Position numbers and translations under genes: made by a program. From contig JBITNC010000002.1 in the NCBI GenBank assembly GCA_050084985.1, positions 12,648,001 through 12,712,000 on the forward strand: a stretch of 64,000 bases of DNA, read 5' to 3'. Each line of letters begins with the position of its first letter. Position 1 is the stretch's first letter. Shown piece by piece: positions 1-13,739 of the stretch. The notes beneath the pieces are model-generated. The model was not told the DNA's origin. It ran no database searches and saw nothing but the letters and a program-made list of their open reading frames with translations. The DNA is from Nageia nagi (taxonomy: Eukaryota; Pinophyta).

Positions 1-1879
1 CATTTTTAGTGACCATTGAAAGATGTCGCACCTTGGTAAGTTTCCTCTAGTTTAGGTTTCATAAATGAGTTAAATGAATTTTGGTTTCTAAATCATTTGA
101 TCCTACACTAATACAATACAACCTTCTATCATATCATTAAGGTGATTCATCAAATCATCAACATGGTTGCTTTTTATTATCTATCGAATTTCATAATTTT
201 TTAATTTTTCAAAAGTGTCATTTTCACTTTATTCCTATTTTGGTCCAATTTGGTTGCATTTTAGTGGTATAATATGTTAGTTTGTGATTGTGTTTATCAT
301 AATTAGTGTAAATCAAATATTATAGGGGGTTTACGACATATTCTCACCTCATTTTATGCACCATCATGGAAAAATCCTACAATATTTTGGTAGCATTTTG
401 GCTAATTTTCCTTAGTTTTCTATGTTTTTTATCATTGAATTTCATTTATATTTATATTTTTTTCATTCATTTTATTTTCATATTTCACTATAGTTTTGGT
501 CTCTTTTATCTTTTCTAGGTATTTTGTTTGTTAGTGTTATCATCTTGTTTATTCATTTTATTATTTGTCATTTCAGTGTTTGTTTCTTATTTTAATATTT
601 ATCATTAGTAATTATTTGATATTTTGTGATTGTTTATACATGTTTATTATATGTCTTTTTCATTTTATATTTTTTATGTGTAAGTATACATGTTCATTTT
701 CCAAGTGATGTGCTTAAACATGCAAGTTCATTTTAAATATTTCTTGTAGGTTCATTTTATGTTCCTTTAGTATTCATTTTAAGGTTTATTTTAAGTTTCG
801 TTTAGGTCCATTTTAATTTATGTTTATAAGGTTCATTTTATGTTCCTTAGTGTTAATTTTAGGGTTCATTTAAAGTCTTTTAAGGTAATTTTTATAGGGT
901 TCATTTTCATTTTGTTACATACATTCATTATATCATACATGGCATAGAAGTACAAGTCAACATAACATAAAATTAAATGCATCCATACAATCATTCAAAT
1001 ACACATAGTTAATAAAAAGTCACCATATCATAAAGCATATCATCATCAATGTCATACATAAGAGCATATAGAGATTCTATAGCATCTATCCAACAAAATA
1101 AATACATACGATGTCCATCATATATCAATATCCTATATGCATATGTGTCTTAAAAATACACATCATCATGTGCACTGTGGCACCAAAAAATGCATAGAAT
1201 ATAGTCCTTTAATCCCACCTCTATAGTCCCTCTACCTCAACCTACACCCATAATAGGATGCTCTCTCTTGGCACCTTGCTCTAGCTTACTAATGGTAGTG
1301 ACCTAAAAAATATGCTGACAACCTATGAGATCTCTTATTTAAGAGTGCATCCCTATTCCTACAACTATTGCATAAGATATAAGTAATGTCTAAATTTGAC
1401 CTTATAGAGCTCCACCATGGATCTTTGCAACTAATCTCCTCACTTTTTCAATCACTAAATAAACATACAAAAAATTTATGAGCCTTTTTGTTGTGGCTCA
1501 TGCTACCTTTGTTGTCATCTTTGTATCCTACTTTATTTCCATCTAATTTTGTAATGTATCAAGTTGTACCTAGAGTGCATCATGCTTTGCCTAGTATTAG
1601 GTAACCCTTGAGTCAATGAATGTCTCTAACCCCATAGAATTTAGCTCCTATAGCTCAAAACAAGGGGTCCTATAGCCAACCTCCCCCTCACTAACCTCTC
1701 CCATCTATTGTGGAACCTTCCCTTTGACTAGTTGGTTTGATATCTTTGTATCCATATCAAGAGAACCCTTCTCCTATACCTCCTCTTAAGCATCATCACC
1801 CTCATCCTTTATCTCCTTATTAGCATCCTTGACTTTCTCTCCCTTCACACCTAGTCCAAACCTGCCCTTTGGCATCCAT
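1..1879. other. A/T-rich intergenic DNA, no gene seen
   Basis: No open frame or protein family is recognisable on either strand. The only structure is the degenerate tandem run listed at 680-925. Confidence 0.6.
680..925. repeat. Degenerate tandem repeat of a TTCATTTTA motif
   Basis: The core TTCATTTTA or close variants (GTTCATTTTA, TTTATTTTAAG, TTAATTTTAGG) recurs about every 25-30 bp, commonly preceded by GG or AG and followed by GTTCC/TTTCG. The units are too diverged to give an exact copy number. It looks like an old, decayed minisatellite. Confidence 0.5.
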
Positions 1880-3060
1880 GGATCTAGAGAAGGTATTTCC
1901 CCTTCCTCTCAACTATGATCCATGTAGGAAATAGGTCCCTTTGTGGGACCCACCATGCATCATATCCTAGGGTAGTCCCCACATCATCAACTGCATACCT
2001 ATCCAATGGCACATTAGGCATCATATTAGGCTCAATATATTCCAACCATGGGTTAGTTAAGGCCTCTCTATTGACTTTACCATACAAATTTGGCTCTAGA
2101 CCTACTCTAAGAAAACATTCTTGATATACCTCATATGTCTGTCCCTGATTTACCTCATTTGGTAAGTACATGCTAACTATAAGGTATCCTTTTCCCATGT
2201 AGGTCCTCCCTAGTATGGTTGATAGATAATGTCCTGGGGCTACATCCCCATTAGCATGTCATGGTACCAATCAATCTATCTCTCATGGGTACATCCCCTA
2301 GTTCACTTAGGCTCATTCTCTTATCATTTAGTATATGGAAGATCTATGCTTGCTACTAGAGGGATGTCCCTTGTATTCTCTATTCTATGAACTACTATCA
2401 ATATTACATTTGGCCTTCCCAATTGAATGTGCTCCTAAGCCCACACCTAGAGCAATATACAGGTGTTAACACCTTATTGTCCTCTAAATGCAATTGCTAG
2501 CTCTTTGTAGGTTTGGGCTAATAATGTTGGCCCCCAAGTTAACATTGTACTCTCTTATACCATCTTTATCATAATGTCAAACATGTTCCATGAGAATATC
2601 AATCCTAAGGAATCTGGTAATATGAATTAGGAGATTAGGAGCATCTCTATGACCTCCTTACGATTGAGTCAACCATCTTGATAGAGAGGTATGATAAACA
2701 CCCCTCTATTTAGAAGGTCCCATGTCCTATACGCCACTCCTACATCAATTCATATCACCACCCTTTCTATGGTGACTGTAACCTACTCACCATTGAGTGG
2801 TTACCATAATATCATATAGATGTCCTTTAAAGTAATTATCATCTTGCCCATCATGAAAAAAATGTGTAGTAGTCTAGATCAAAGTGCACCCTGAGTGTGA
2901 TCATGTAGGAAGTATCTCCCTTAATTGGTAAAATGTAAGCTACTCCTACCAGTCTGAGCACCTCAATCCAATCTCTATATGTTTGGGTTAGCATAGCTTG
3001 TACCTCTATCCACAGTGCTCAAAATTTATGCTTGAGTTTCATCTAGAATAAATTTTGATG
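1880..3060 (-). pseudogene. Decayed plant mobile domain (PMD / aminotransferase-like) gene
   Basis: Read on the minus strand, this stretch gives pieces in the order expected for a plant mobile domain protein. First comes a segment like RVHFDLDYYTFF. Next is ITLKDIYMILWLPLNGE, which resembles the PMD signature of VTLxDVxxLLGLPxxGxxV. Then comes AQTYKELAIAFRGQ followed by a stop, and a WAWEHI-like stretch near 2,430-2,480. Finally an uninterrupted 104-codon frame at 1,884-2,198 contains NPWLEYIEPNMMPNVPLDRY and a Trp-rich tail. Stops and frame changes break the rest. PMD proteins occur both as host genes (MAIN/MAIL family) and captured inside MULE or gypsy transposons; no flanking transposon ends were found. 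I infer a dead copy. Which of the two classes it came from is not resolved. Confidence 0.55.
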
Positions 3061-4940
3061 TGTTAGTCATTTTTTGGTTAGTTGCATTACCTATTGCTAA
3101 GTTAGTAGTCTCTATGTCTCAGTCAATCCTACATGTCACCTAGAATGTCTATTTGCATTTTTAGCTAAGTTCATATTTTTAGTTTTTTTTGGTCAATTTT
3201 CTTTTGGTCAAAATCATTCTTATCCAAGGAAATTGGTTAACCTAGTTATCAAGTTCTTAGATGACTTATCTTATCATCCAAATAATTTGTGTGGTCATCC
3301 TTTGGCTAGATGACCCCCAAATTGGATCTTCCAACAGCTAGATAATTTACAGTGTTTAAATTTTGAAAAAAATAACTATTATGGGTATAAGAAAATGAAA
3401 TTTGAAATCATCATTTTACAAACTAATTTAAATCTAAAAAAATCAAAATAAATTTTAAGTTTTATTCTTACATAGTGGAAATCCATTTATCATCATTTAG
3501 TAAGTCAAAGCATCATAAGCACTTGGAATGGGCATAAATGATGGTTTTTTGTAATTTCCTCATTCTTATATGAGCTACAATCCATGGTTGCAATCCCAAT
3601 ACCCTATGATTCATCATACTAGGTCTCATTTTAGGGTCTTTGGGCTATAGGTTTTTTCTATATTTTTTCATTTAAGTAGTTCTTATTACACCATTCATAA
3701 GTTTGTACGTTAAAACTAAAACCTACCCTTTTAACATTCAACATTTAAAACAAATAAGGAGTGTTCTATTGTGTGGTATTTTTGGGGTTTAACTTATAAA
3801 CTATAGTTATTATTATTTCAGCTAATCCAAACATAAAGCAATACACATACATTATAACAAAATGGAGTTTTAGTATTTGAAGAAATCTTAGTCTCAAATT
3901 ACTATTCAAACATCTAAAGTAAATAGTTAAATCATGCAACAACCTAAACTACTATTTCAAACCATTAACACAAGAGTAAATAAACCATAAAATGGCATCC
4001 ACTTTCTTGTACATGTTATGATTAGTGTTATTTGAGTTTTATCTATTTTATTGGTAAGGTTTTATCATTAAGTAATGCTACTATTTCTATAGTAGCAAAC
4101 ATTAAATAAAGAAATAGTCATTAACATAATATTCTAAAATAAACACAATCAACAAGTATAAAATGCAAAACACAATAAAATCAATGGCTAGGGTTTAGTA
4201 ACTGACCATTTCTTATGGGGCAATTTCTCCTTAGCAAGTTGCCCTCCTTTAGGACTTATGATTGCCATGGAGTTTTCCTTGCACACATCATACTCATATT
4301 CTAGCTAATCCACCTCTATTTCCTCATTATCTAAAGTTTATCAATCTCTTTACTTAATCATTGTCAGTTGGGGCACAGTAAATTAGTGAAGTAGAAATCA
4401 AATCCATGGCAAAAAGGTAATAGTTAAAACCAAAGTTTTTGCTTTTATTTTTTATTTTTTCCTAAATTATATCCTTCAAATTATCCTTAATTTCCTAAAT
4501 GATCTTTTAAACCCTATTCAATTAGATGATTTGTAGTTATTTGGATGATTTGAAATGTCTATGTCTCACTCTATAAAACTTTGATAGTGATCATCGTTTT
4601 ATGTTACATTCAGTCAAATAGTCAAGTGTCCTATTTTTTCATCCATCACACCTTGTTTGTTTGAGAAGGATATCTTTACACATGATTTTGAATTGATCAA
4701 ATTTTCATAATTTTAGCATATATATCATTAACTTTGTCAAGGACATCTTGGATGTATGGTAAAACCTTACTATATAGCGAAAGTTTGCTAGATGATTATC
4801 AAGTTCAACATGATGGATTAGAAATAAGCATATTATAGTATCATCATGTTTGAAATTATCACTTTACCATGACATGATTGATTATTTATTAACATACTCA
4901 AACATCATCATGTTTAGCTTGGTCATTTTTGTGCAAGTAT
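3061..4940. other. A/T-rich intergenic DNA, nothing recognised
   Basis: Both strands are full of stops. No protein motif, repeat or structured element was recognised. Confidence 0.5.
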
Positions 4941-5170
4941 CATATGCCTGCATGCTATGGTCATATGCTTGGTAACTCTATGAGCCTATAATAATTTCCC
5001 TTTAGTTACTAGGGAAAATTAGAGATCATTATCATTTGGAATTTTGTATGACCATCATATGCCTGCATGCAATGGTCATATGCTTGGTAGGTCTATGAGC
5101 CTACAATCATAACCCTTCAACTACCAAGGAAAAATAAAGTCAAACACCCTTTGACTATTGGGGCAAAGTA
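4941..5170. repeat. Two-copy tandem duplication, period 115 bp
   Basis: The string CATATGCCTGCATGC begins at 4,941 and again at 5,056. Both copies continue with ATGGTCATATGCTTGGTA, CTATGAGCCTA and, further on, ACTACCAAGGAAAA or TTACTAGGGAAAA. The second copy encloses an inverted repeat (ATGACCAT at 5,049, ATGGTCAT about 25 bp later) that could fold. Confidence 0.8.
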
Positions 5171-5330
5171 GAGATCATTCCATTCGATTGCTATGAAAAA
5201 TTAGATATCATTTCCCTTTTTGTAATTATATTAGGATAGATTAGATTAAATTTTTGCTTTATTATTCTAATGGTTATTTGATCTACTTGTCATATTTATC
5301 ACTAGTTGTTATCATGAAATCCGATCATAT

Positions 5331-5472
5331 CTTATATGACCTATCATGTACCAAAACTAGATCTTGTTGGATTCTCAATATGCTCAATTATGTCTTATAT
5401 GACCTATCATTGGCTAAAAACAAACTAGGATCGAGTGATTAGGATGATCTTATATGGCCTATCATGCACCAG
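5331..5472. repeat. Three-copy short repeat TTATATGRCCTATCAT
   Basis: CTTATATGACCTATCAT or its one-base variant starts at 5,331, 5,394 and 5,449. Each is followed by a similar ACCAAAACTAG / GCTAAAAACAAACTAGG / ACCAGAACCAGC stretch. This is a diverged tandem array with unit length about 55-63 bp. Confidence 0.7.
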
Positions 5473-5529
5473 AACCAGCTCTCATCATGATCATTTTGCT
5501 ATCATTTATCATTTATCATCAATGGTTAT

Positions 5530-8500
5530 AAGTTTATTATTTAACATATTTTTGTACTTATCTTCTCACAAGTTTGAAGTTTAGAACAAAAAGGTGCAAC
5601 TGTAAACACCCTAAAAACATATCTTACTTTATTGATAGTATTTTATTGATGTTTATGATATTTTTCATGTATTGTAGTACCATGTTTGACTAACATGTGT
5701 TTGTAGCATCTTCAACTAAATCAATTGAATCTATTTTGACCTTTAAGTTATGCCTAACATATTATTCCTAATTTCCCAAATGACTTAATAGTATCCAAGA
5801 TGATCTTGCAAGTTATATAGTCAACCGAATGATTCTAAAAAAGTATTATAAAAGAAATTAAGGCTCATATTTTGATACTCTTCTTTTCTTTATCTACTTT
5901 TCATGAGCTTAATGAGTTCTACAATTTTTTATGTGCATTTGTACATGTGACATCAATTTACAATGGACCACATCAAGACTTGAGCTCACCTCTTCACACC
6001 TCAGGAACACTTCTCAATGACACATGGATTGAGGTATATTTTGGTCATTTAAGGTTTCTTATGTTACTAATGTTGAATTTCATGGGTATTTGCAGATTTG
6101 AAGCTCTTATCACATTCAATTGAAGATTTGTATCCTTGGTTAAACTTTAGATTTAAAATTGTTTATCATATAGGCATCATTTAGGTTAATTCATACATAG
6201 GGTTTCAAACTAGGGTGTGATATATAAGGTGTAAACCCCAGGGTTTGAACATTAGTTTTTTTCTCATTTGCATTCTTAAGCATAGATATATTATTTCCAT
6301 CTTTAAATTAATTTTCATTATTATCATACTTGATCATTTGACTAGATCTTTAAGCATACATAGTCTTTATCAATATTTATCAAATATTTATCATAGAATT
6401 GTCATTTGTATTTGTCTACCTATATTTTAGAAGCATTTTTATCTAGTATTTAAGTGTCTAAATCATATTTGCATCATAGGCATTGTAATCTTTTCTAGCA
6501 TCCAATTGATTATGGATAAGGATACTTACAACCTCATTGAGTTGGGGTTTCATAACAAAATAACATTTCATATATGACCATTACTAAAAAAGAAAGGTAG
6601 TTTTCATTAGAAATGTTTTATTTTTATGAAATTCTATGTCATTATGAAATGATATAACATTTGATAAATATTTTTTTAATAACAAAATATTATTGTGGTT
6701 TGAATCTTGAAGTGAAATGCTATTTCATTTTGTAAAAAATGAAATAGAATTTATGATTTAGGCTGGAGACCTTATCCCTAAATGAAGATTTTTCATGTAT
6801 GAAAATGTGCACTTCAAATAAAACCAACTTTATGCTTTCATCCTATGTTTTGTGATGAAAATATCATAGCATTAGAAGCTATAGTAATTTGATTTCATTA
6901 TGTAGTTCAGATTTCATGTTTTCAATAGTGATATAGTAAGTCTATGATTAGTCTTGAAAAAATATTGGCATAAGAAGACATATTATGGTTAATTTTATAT
7001 TGAGATAACCATGACAACCATAATACATCAGTACACCAAAGTGCTTCATCTCACCAAAGGTAAGAGTTAAGTTAAATTTTCATTTAGTAGATTTATTTAT
7101 TCTAACATTTCATACAAGATTCATTATTACTCTTAGTGGCTTCCATTCAAGTGATGTCTTCATTACACTATGCAAGAAAAAAAGGTTGCATGAGATGTGA
7201 ATAAATGGAGGACTCCAAGTTATTTCCAAGAAGATTTAAGATGTAAATATTTCTTACTTTCATTTGAATTATATTCTTATTTCCCTAAAACTATTTATAA
7301 AGGGGGAATATATTAACATCTAAATTTTATTTTTATTTAATTAAAAATTATATTTTAGGTATGTAAATGGTAAACTAATTTTATTCTTTATTTTACTATG
7401 TTTGTAAAATAAAGTACAAGTTCACCTTTTTCAATTCTTTTTTATGATAGGTACACAATTAAGAAGCCAAGTGTAGGTCCTGGTACACATACAAACATCT
7501 TATTTATTTATAGGGAATAAGGATATTCTATTAATTATATATATATGTTTATAGCTTAATTTATTTAATTATGATGGAATTCTTTCCTGGTGTCTTTTTA
7601 TACGACCCATCAAGTCTAGAATTTCCAATTTGTAATTAAGTTTAATAAGTTTAGAAGGAAACCTTGATGATGCATGTAAATATATAGCATTTGATAGAGT
7701 AGAGTCATATATTAATGTACTATTATATGATAATATACTACAATAATCTAGCATGACATGCCTAATGACGATAGAGGATTGAATTCTAGGAGTGAGGTAT
7801 TTAGACCCTCTTGGGACTAGATATGTACTATGATCAACATGAAATAGGTAAATGACAAGTTCAAAGTAATTTAAATTTATATTTCATAAACTTCAAGAGT
7901 ATTTAAGTAACTAGATCTAACTGATATAGATATCTATATTTTGTATAATTTAATTATCATTAATATTTGTTACAATTAATGTTAAATTGAATATTTAATC
8001 AAATTTTAGTATCAATACATAGGTTATTTAGGATAAGAAACCTTTTCATATATAATTAATTCTAATTTTCTCTTATTATTTCATATATAGGAGGGGAGTT
8101 TTTACTATTTAATTAAATCCTAAGAGTATTAAAAATATGATGTGAAAGGATCTATATTCAAGATTTGATCTTTAAGGACTAGACGTTATCACCAAGTATC
8201 TTAATGCTTACAATTTGCTATATTCCACTAAAATTTGATGGAATATTCCTATACAAAGGACTCTATTGAGTTCATGGTCACAAATTTCATAAGAAGGAAG
8301 TTGAAATGGCTTGTGATATTTTGGAATCATTTTAGAAGTTGAGGGATCATTCTTAGTGAAGATTAGTTATTGCAAAGTTAATATTTAAGAGAGAACTATT
8401 ATTCTCATTAGAGAGAGTTAGATATTGAGTTGTTAGAATTATTGTGGACATTCTTAAGAATTAAAAGAGATTTATAGAATCTAGATGTTGGTAAAATTTG

Positions 8501-9080
8501 TTGAAAAGTGTCTAAAGATTGTACATGTTAGATTTTATGTTATTAGAGATAATGGTATCTATATTTATTATTGTAATTTCTTAACTTGATCAATTTATAA
8601 ACCAAATCTTCAATTTAGAGGAGACATGTTTCCTCACAATAGGATTTACAACTATAATTTTATAACTCATTCTATGTGCATATACAATTTCCTTACTAAT
8701 TGTTTGCTTCATTTTGATTTAGTTTTTCATCATAAGTTTTGAGACATAGAGAGTTAAATTTATAGATCATATTGTACCAAAGAAGGTTGAGATTATTTAT
8801 GGGTATTGTATAAGAGGAAGAAAATAAATGGTCAACCTATTAATAGTGGATTCCACTTACACCATGATATTGAAGAGTTGAGTTCATTTCAAGAATCTTA
8901 TAAATGCAAGGTAGAATATTTCAAAGCTTTGAGCTAGTTTCATATAACTTATAAATTGTAAGGTTGAAAATTAATTTTATCAAAGTGGAGGAGGAACACC
9001 GTAGAATAATAAATATGACTAAACTACAATATGAAAAGAAAATATTGAGAATAAAGGACATTATCAACCAATTCATAAGG
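5530..9080. other. A/T-rich DNA, nothing recognised
   Basis: No protein domain or repeat was recognised. If the gypsy body that starts near 9.1 kb ever had a 5' LTR it should lie here, but I could not identify one. Confidence 0.4.
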
Positions 9081-12000
9081 ATTATGTAAGGTGATCAATC
9101 CAAAAATAAAGAGCAAAGAACACTTGAGAATTTAGAAACAAGTATGAATACAATGAAAGGGAGTCCCTTCTTTAGATCCTTTTAAGATAAAGGGTAAACT
9201 TTAAATCTCTAATTTTAAAGGAGAAGTTGATTTTAAAAAGTTAAATTTATAATTGGCTTAATAAATTGATGGTATATTTCAAATTATAAGGTGTGGTTAG
9301 TGGTATGAAGAAGATTTAATTTAGAACACTCAAAATCAAAGTAAATACTTTATCTTGGAAGGGAATCCATATAGAATCTCACAAGCATGATAACCAATAA
9401 TCCAATACATCACATAAGGATTTAAGAACTTACGTAGATATGAATTTTATCCAGTGGGCCACCCAAATGAGAAACTCATGAAATAGAAAACATTTGAGAG
9501 AAGGGAAAGGATAATATGTCAAACATTATAAAACAAAATTTAGAAGACACATTTAACCTTTTCTTAGAAGTTATCTTCAATAAATACAAATGGTCATGAA
9601 GTATGTTGGACTTTTATATAGTCATAAAAGGACATCAATAAATATTTTGGTTACTATTACCATTGATCAAGTGAGTGTGCAAGTAATATATATTGAGGAG
9701 GATATAAGAAAAAGGAAGTCATATGCAAAATATAAGAAAAACCACTATTGGTATGATAAGGGAAAATATCAAGGCAAAGTAAAATAAAACCATCAAGAGA
9801 AGAAGAAAAATAACACCACAAATAAAGATTATGAAAAACATTTTTTATCATATTGAGATAATAATGATCATGTAGAGTGGGAAAAATAATAATATTATGA
9901 TCACTAAGACTAAATATTTTGATAACAATTATGATGTTGTTCCTAAACTAAATTGTACAACAATACAAATAATTGAAAGAATAAAGAGTAGAATAAAATA
10001 TAACTTTTTCATATAACAAATTAGTCCCATAGAAATAGGATTAATTCAATCTTTGACCATATATATCTAATAAATATTATATTTGAATGCTTGTCAAAGA
10101 AATTTTCAGTGAGTACATATAAACATCATCATGCATATCCTTTGGGATGGGTGCATAATGATGGTAAATTGCAAGTACAAAAATAATGTAAGTCAAAGTT
10201 TTATATTAATACAAAGTTTATTAAGGAGGTTGTTATTTATGTAGTACCTTTAGATATTTATGGTGTTATTATTTGCTAATCCTTATTCATTTTATTAGGA
10301 TGTAATTTATTTATAAAAGTTAGATCAATATAGGATAGTAAAAGATAGAAAATATTATAAAATTTATATAGAAATAAGAAAAAAATATAATTACTAATAG
10401 CTAGGTAGGTGAAATAATTGATAAATGCAAGAAAGATATTTTTTCTTGTGATAATCTAGTATTACAACAATAAATCAATCACATATATGATGTTAATGTT
10501 GTACTCTAATGAAGTAAGGTCAACGCAAGTATTTTTTGAATAAGGATGATATTAGTTGTAAGCTCTTATTTAGGATTTTCATGAGGTTTTGAAGGAGCTA
10601 AAGGGGCTACCACTTAGGGAAGAATTTGATTATAAAATTGAATTATTAGCTAATGCACCCATAAAAGTATAATATTATATAGATAATAAGTTTTTAAGTG
10701 TGATAAGATTAAAAATTAGATGTAGGAGCTTTTGGATCAAGAAGTGATCAAAAAATCACTTCTCCATGTTCTTCATTAATTAATTTGGTATCTAAGAAGA
10801 ATGAGTCTTAGGGAATGTTTATTGATTATAAGGCATATAACAAGGCCACTAGATCAAGAATCATTATCATTTGCCTCAAATAGATGTTTTGATAGAAAAA
10901 TTACAAGGGGCAAGGTATTTTTACAAGTTGTTAGACATGGATATCATCAAGAGAGGATGAAGGAATGGGAAAATTAGAAGAATAATTTCAACTTAAGACA
11001 AGTTCTACATGAGTATGTTGTTGTTATTTTTTATTTTTACAATGCATCTACTACCTGAGGAAGGTAATGAATGATGTTTTCAAGCCATATATTGATTATT
11101 TTGTTATTTTGTAGTTAGATGATATTCTTGTTTATAGTCAAACATGGGTATAACATTTTGTACATCTAAGACATGTGCTCCAAACTTTTCAAAAATAAAA
11201 GTTGTTAAAAATGTAAAATAATGAGTGTGGTGAGCCATATTTGGTGTAATTAAGTCATTTTATTGGTCAATGATATCTTAAAATTGATCTTGAGAAAGGT
11301 AAACCAATATAGAATGGTCAAGGACTAGTAATGTGACCAATATAAGGATTTTATTTGTGTATATTCAATACCTTAGAAATTTTATTTCTAATTTTTCAAA
11401 TATTACTTCTCCATTTCATAACATTATAGGTAGGAGGAAAAACTTTCAATAGGGAAAGAAGCACAAAATATATTTTGACTTATTGAAGCAAATAATTAGC
11501 AATGTTCAACTATTAGTATTATCAAATTTGTATCATTCTTTTAAAACTAAAATTGAAGTAATTATGATATGGAGGTAGTTTTGATGTAATGAGTGTTATT
11601 TAATATTATTATAAAATATTTAATTGGGTAGATTTAAACTATCCAATCTATAAAATGAAAAAGAAGATAATTATCCATATTAGCTATCAACCATTGTATT
11701 ATTTACAAACTATGATGAAATTTTAACAAACAAGATATTTTTGTTTGATGGGATTCCTACAATAGTTCCATTTGATCATCAAGTATAAGAAAGGTAGCAT
11801 AAACTAGATTATTTTCATGCTTTCAAGACTAGTAGGAGTAACAAGAATAACATTGATGCCCTTCTCTATAGATTCAATGGCGCCAATACCATTCTAATAA
11901 TATAATTTAACTTTTTGGAGAATGTTGAACATTTTTCCAATTACTCATGAGACATATCAAACCTATTATTCAAGTAGGATACTAAATTTATGGACTTTAT

Positions 12001-12230
12001 TGTAAGTTCAATAGCTTGTTTATTCTAGAAGGAGAAAAGATTAAACTAATTAGTTAAGAAAATACATCTAGAATAGCTTCATATTTTAATGTGGGGAATA
12101 TAATTGATAATTTAAAAAGGTATATGTATTGGCCTAAAATGCAAGAAAAATTTGTTAAGTAAATTAAAGGTTATGTGATGATGAAATTTGTTCCATACTA
12201 CATCCCAAATTAAAATAAGAAAAGGTTGGG
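9080..12230 (+). mobile_element. Ty3/gypsy retrotransposon body (gag-protease-RT-RNase H-integrase), decayed
   Basis: Plus-strand fragments appear in Ty3/gypsy order and all are broken by stops and shifts. The gag core (about 9,150-9,600) contains FYPVGHPNEKLMK, and degenerate zinc-knuckle text follows near 9,700-9,900. The end of the protease (10,100-10,290) reads HAYPLGWVHNDGKLQV then VVPLDIYGV. The reverse transcriptase (10,730-11,200) carries remnants of the segments that normally read SSPCSSP, VDYRALNK and QIDVLIDKLQGARYF, plus the catalytic-loop region as LDDILVYSQT. The RNase H connector (11,420-11,860) has SNLYHSFKT and FHLIIKYKKGS. The integrase zinc-binding domain (12,090-12,190) reads FNVGNIIDNLKRYMYWPKMQE. 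No LTR could be assigned. The element is inert. Confidence 0.8.
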
Positions 12231-12329
12231 TAAAAAAGTGAAAGTAAAAATAAAGCAATCATACAAATGGTTGAAATAAGCAAGAATGATGAGAAATTCA
12301 TAATACTTCATATGTTAATGGAAGGGTTA

Positions 12330-12757
12330 ATTGTATTTATATGAAAGTATACTATTTAAAGGGTGAAAAGGAGAAAAAGATTCAACTATTCTACATCAAT
12401 ATCTAAGCAAAGAAGACCAAAATTGATTTATTTGTTTATCCTATTTCATAAGTAGATTTCATTTTAGAGGACTTAATGATGAAATTGGGTTTGGAGACTC
12501 ACCCTCATTCATATCCTTATACACATGGATAGTTGATGTACAAGAAGGAGATACATATTACATACTAATTTAAATTGAGTTTTTCCATTCATTTTTATTT
12601 CATTAATTAGGATGAATTATATGTTTTATGTATTTATCTTACTAGAATAGTGCCAACTGGTCTTTATTTATTCAATAAGGAGGTTTTTTTTAATATAGAA
12701 GAGGAACTAAATACCACCTTTTTAAGGAAGTTAGATGTAATTTACTAAAGCTCATGT
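12330..12757 (+). mobile_element. Second gypsy protease fragment, same family as the 10.1-kb copy
   Basis: One plus-strand frame with about five stops reads LMMKLGLETHPHSYPYTHG, then KLSFSI, then LFNKEVFFN. Shifting one base gives YRRGTKYHLFKE, the sequence that follows the protease in this gypsy family. It corresponds to the same protein segment as 10,100-10,290 but lies after the integrase, so it must come from a different insertion or a rearranged duplicate. It is cut at about 12,755, where the next element's LTR begins. Confidence 0.6.
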
Positions 12758-13723
12758 AGTAGGATGCACCTTCTTGGGAGAAATCTTTATTATTTATCTT
12801 TATTTTTAAGTATTTTAGTAAAATTTGGCCATAAGGAGATAAATATTCTAATTTTGGTATAAAAATTTTTAATTAAGCATTCAAGATGCTACATCCCTCT
12901 TTGAGAGGCATTTATTATGATTTTTAGTAAATTAGGAGTATTTAACTATATTATAATTTTCTTAAGTAATTTATAAATAATTTATTTTTTGGGGTTATAA
13001 TTTATCATGCTCATGTGGAATTCCCCATGTAGAGGTGTAATTTGTAATTTAAGTATATTGGGTACTTAATTTTAGAGTGGATCAGCTAGTCAACAAGGGA
13101 AAAGATCAAATTGGCTATAAAAGGAGGGAGATCCCTCATTTAATGATTATCTATTACTTATTCCATATGTTCTTGGTTTGGTCTTGATCTCCATTCTTCT
13201 TGTACATAAGGGAAGTCTTGAAGTTGGCATCCTTAAGCTTTTTGTATCCAAGACTAGTACTTGGACTTGGTAACCCTAATCCTTATATCACACCTTACTT
13301 TAAGGAGGCTTAGCACTTCATCTTTTGCTACAATGATACTTTGGCATTGGACCTCTGGCTGGAGAGAGATAATTTGAGTTTATATTTGTAATTTAAATGG
13401 TTGAATCATAACCTTGAAGGGATATCATATTCCTTGTTCAAAAATTATTAAGAATATATTTTTCTAATTTTATTATGATTTAGATCTTGTTATTTTATCC
13501 CTAGAGGTGTATGTATCACTCCCAAGTAATCATTTAAGTTTTTAAGATATTTATGCATGGTTATTTGGAGGAGTTAAGCTAGATTACATTTTTATGCATG
13601 AATTGCATGCATATTTTAGTATTTATCTTAGATATGATTTAATTAAGTAATTTGGAGAGATAAGAATATTTGGATTTGAATAAATAGGATTAACTCAAGA
13701 GACCACCATTTTTGGTCATTACA
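12753..13723 (+). repeat. 5' LTR of the 12.7-17.7 kb gypsy element
   Basis: It aligns with 16,690-17,730 over its length. Shared strings include CTCATGTAGT, TTATCTTTATTT, GGGGTTATAATTTATCAT, CTAGTCAACAAGG, CCCATTCTTCTT or CCATTCTTCTT, AGATATTTATGCAT, and the terminal GGTCATTACA. A TATA-like GGCTATAAAAGGAGGG lies at about 13,113. Relative to the other LTR, about 80-90 bp at the start appear to be missing or replaced. Confidence 0.8.
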
Positions 13724-13724
13724 G

Positions 13725-13736
13725 TGGTATTAGACC
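13725..13736 (+). other. Primer binding site, initiator-Met tRNA type
   Basis: TGGTATTAGACC lies one base after the 5' LTR end (..TTACA). It matches the common plant PBS TGGTATCAGAGC at 10 of 12 positions; one of the two differences is a C-to-T change. Confidence 0.75.
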
Positions 13737-13739
13737 TTA

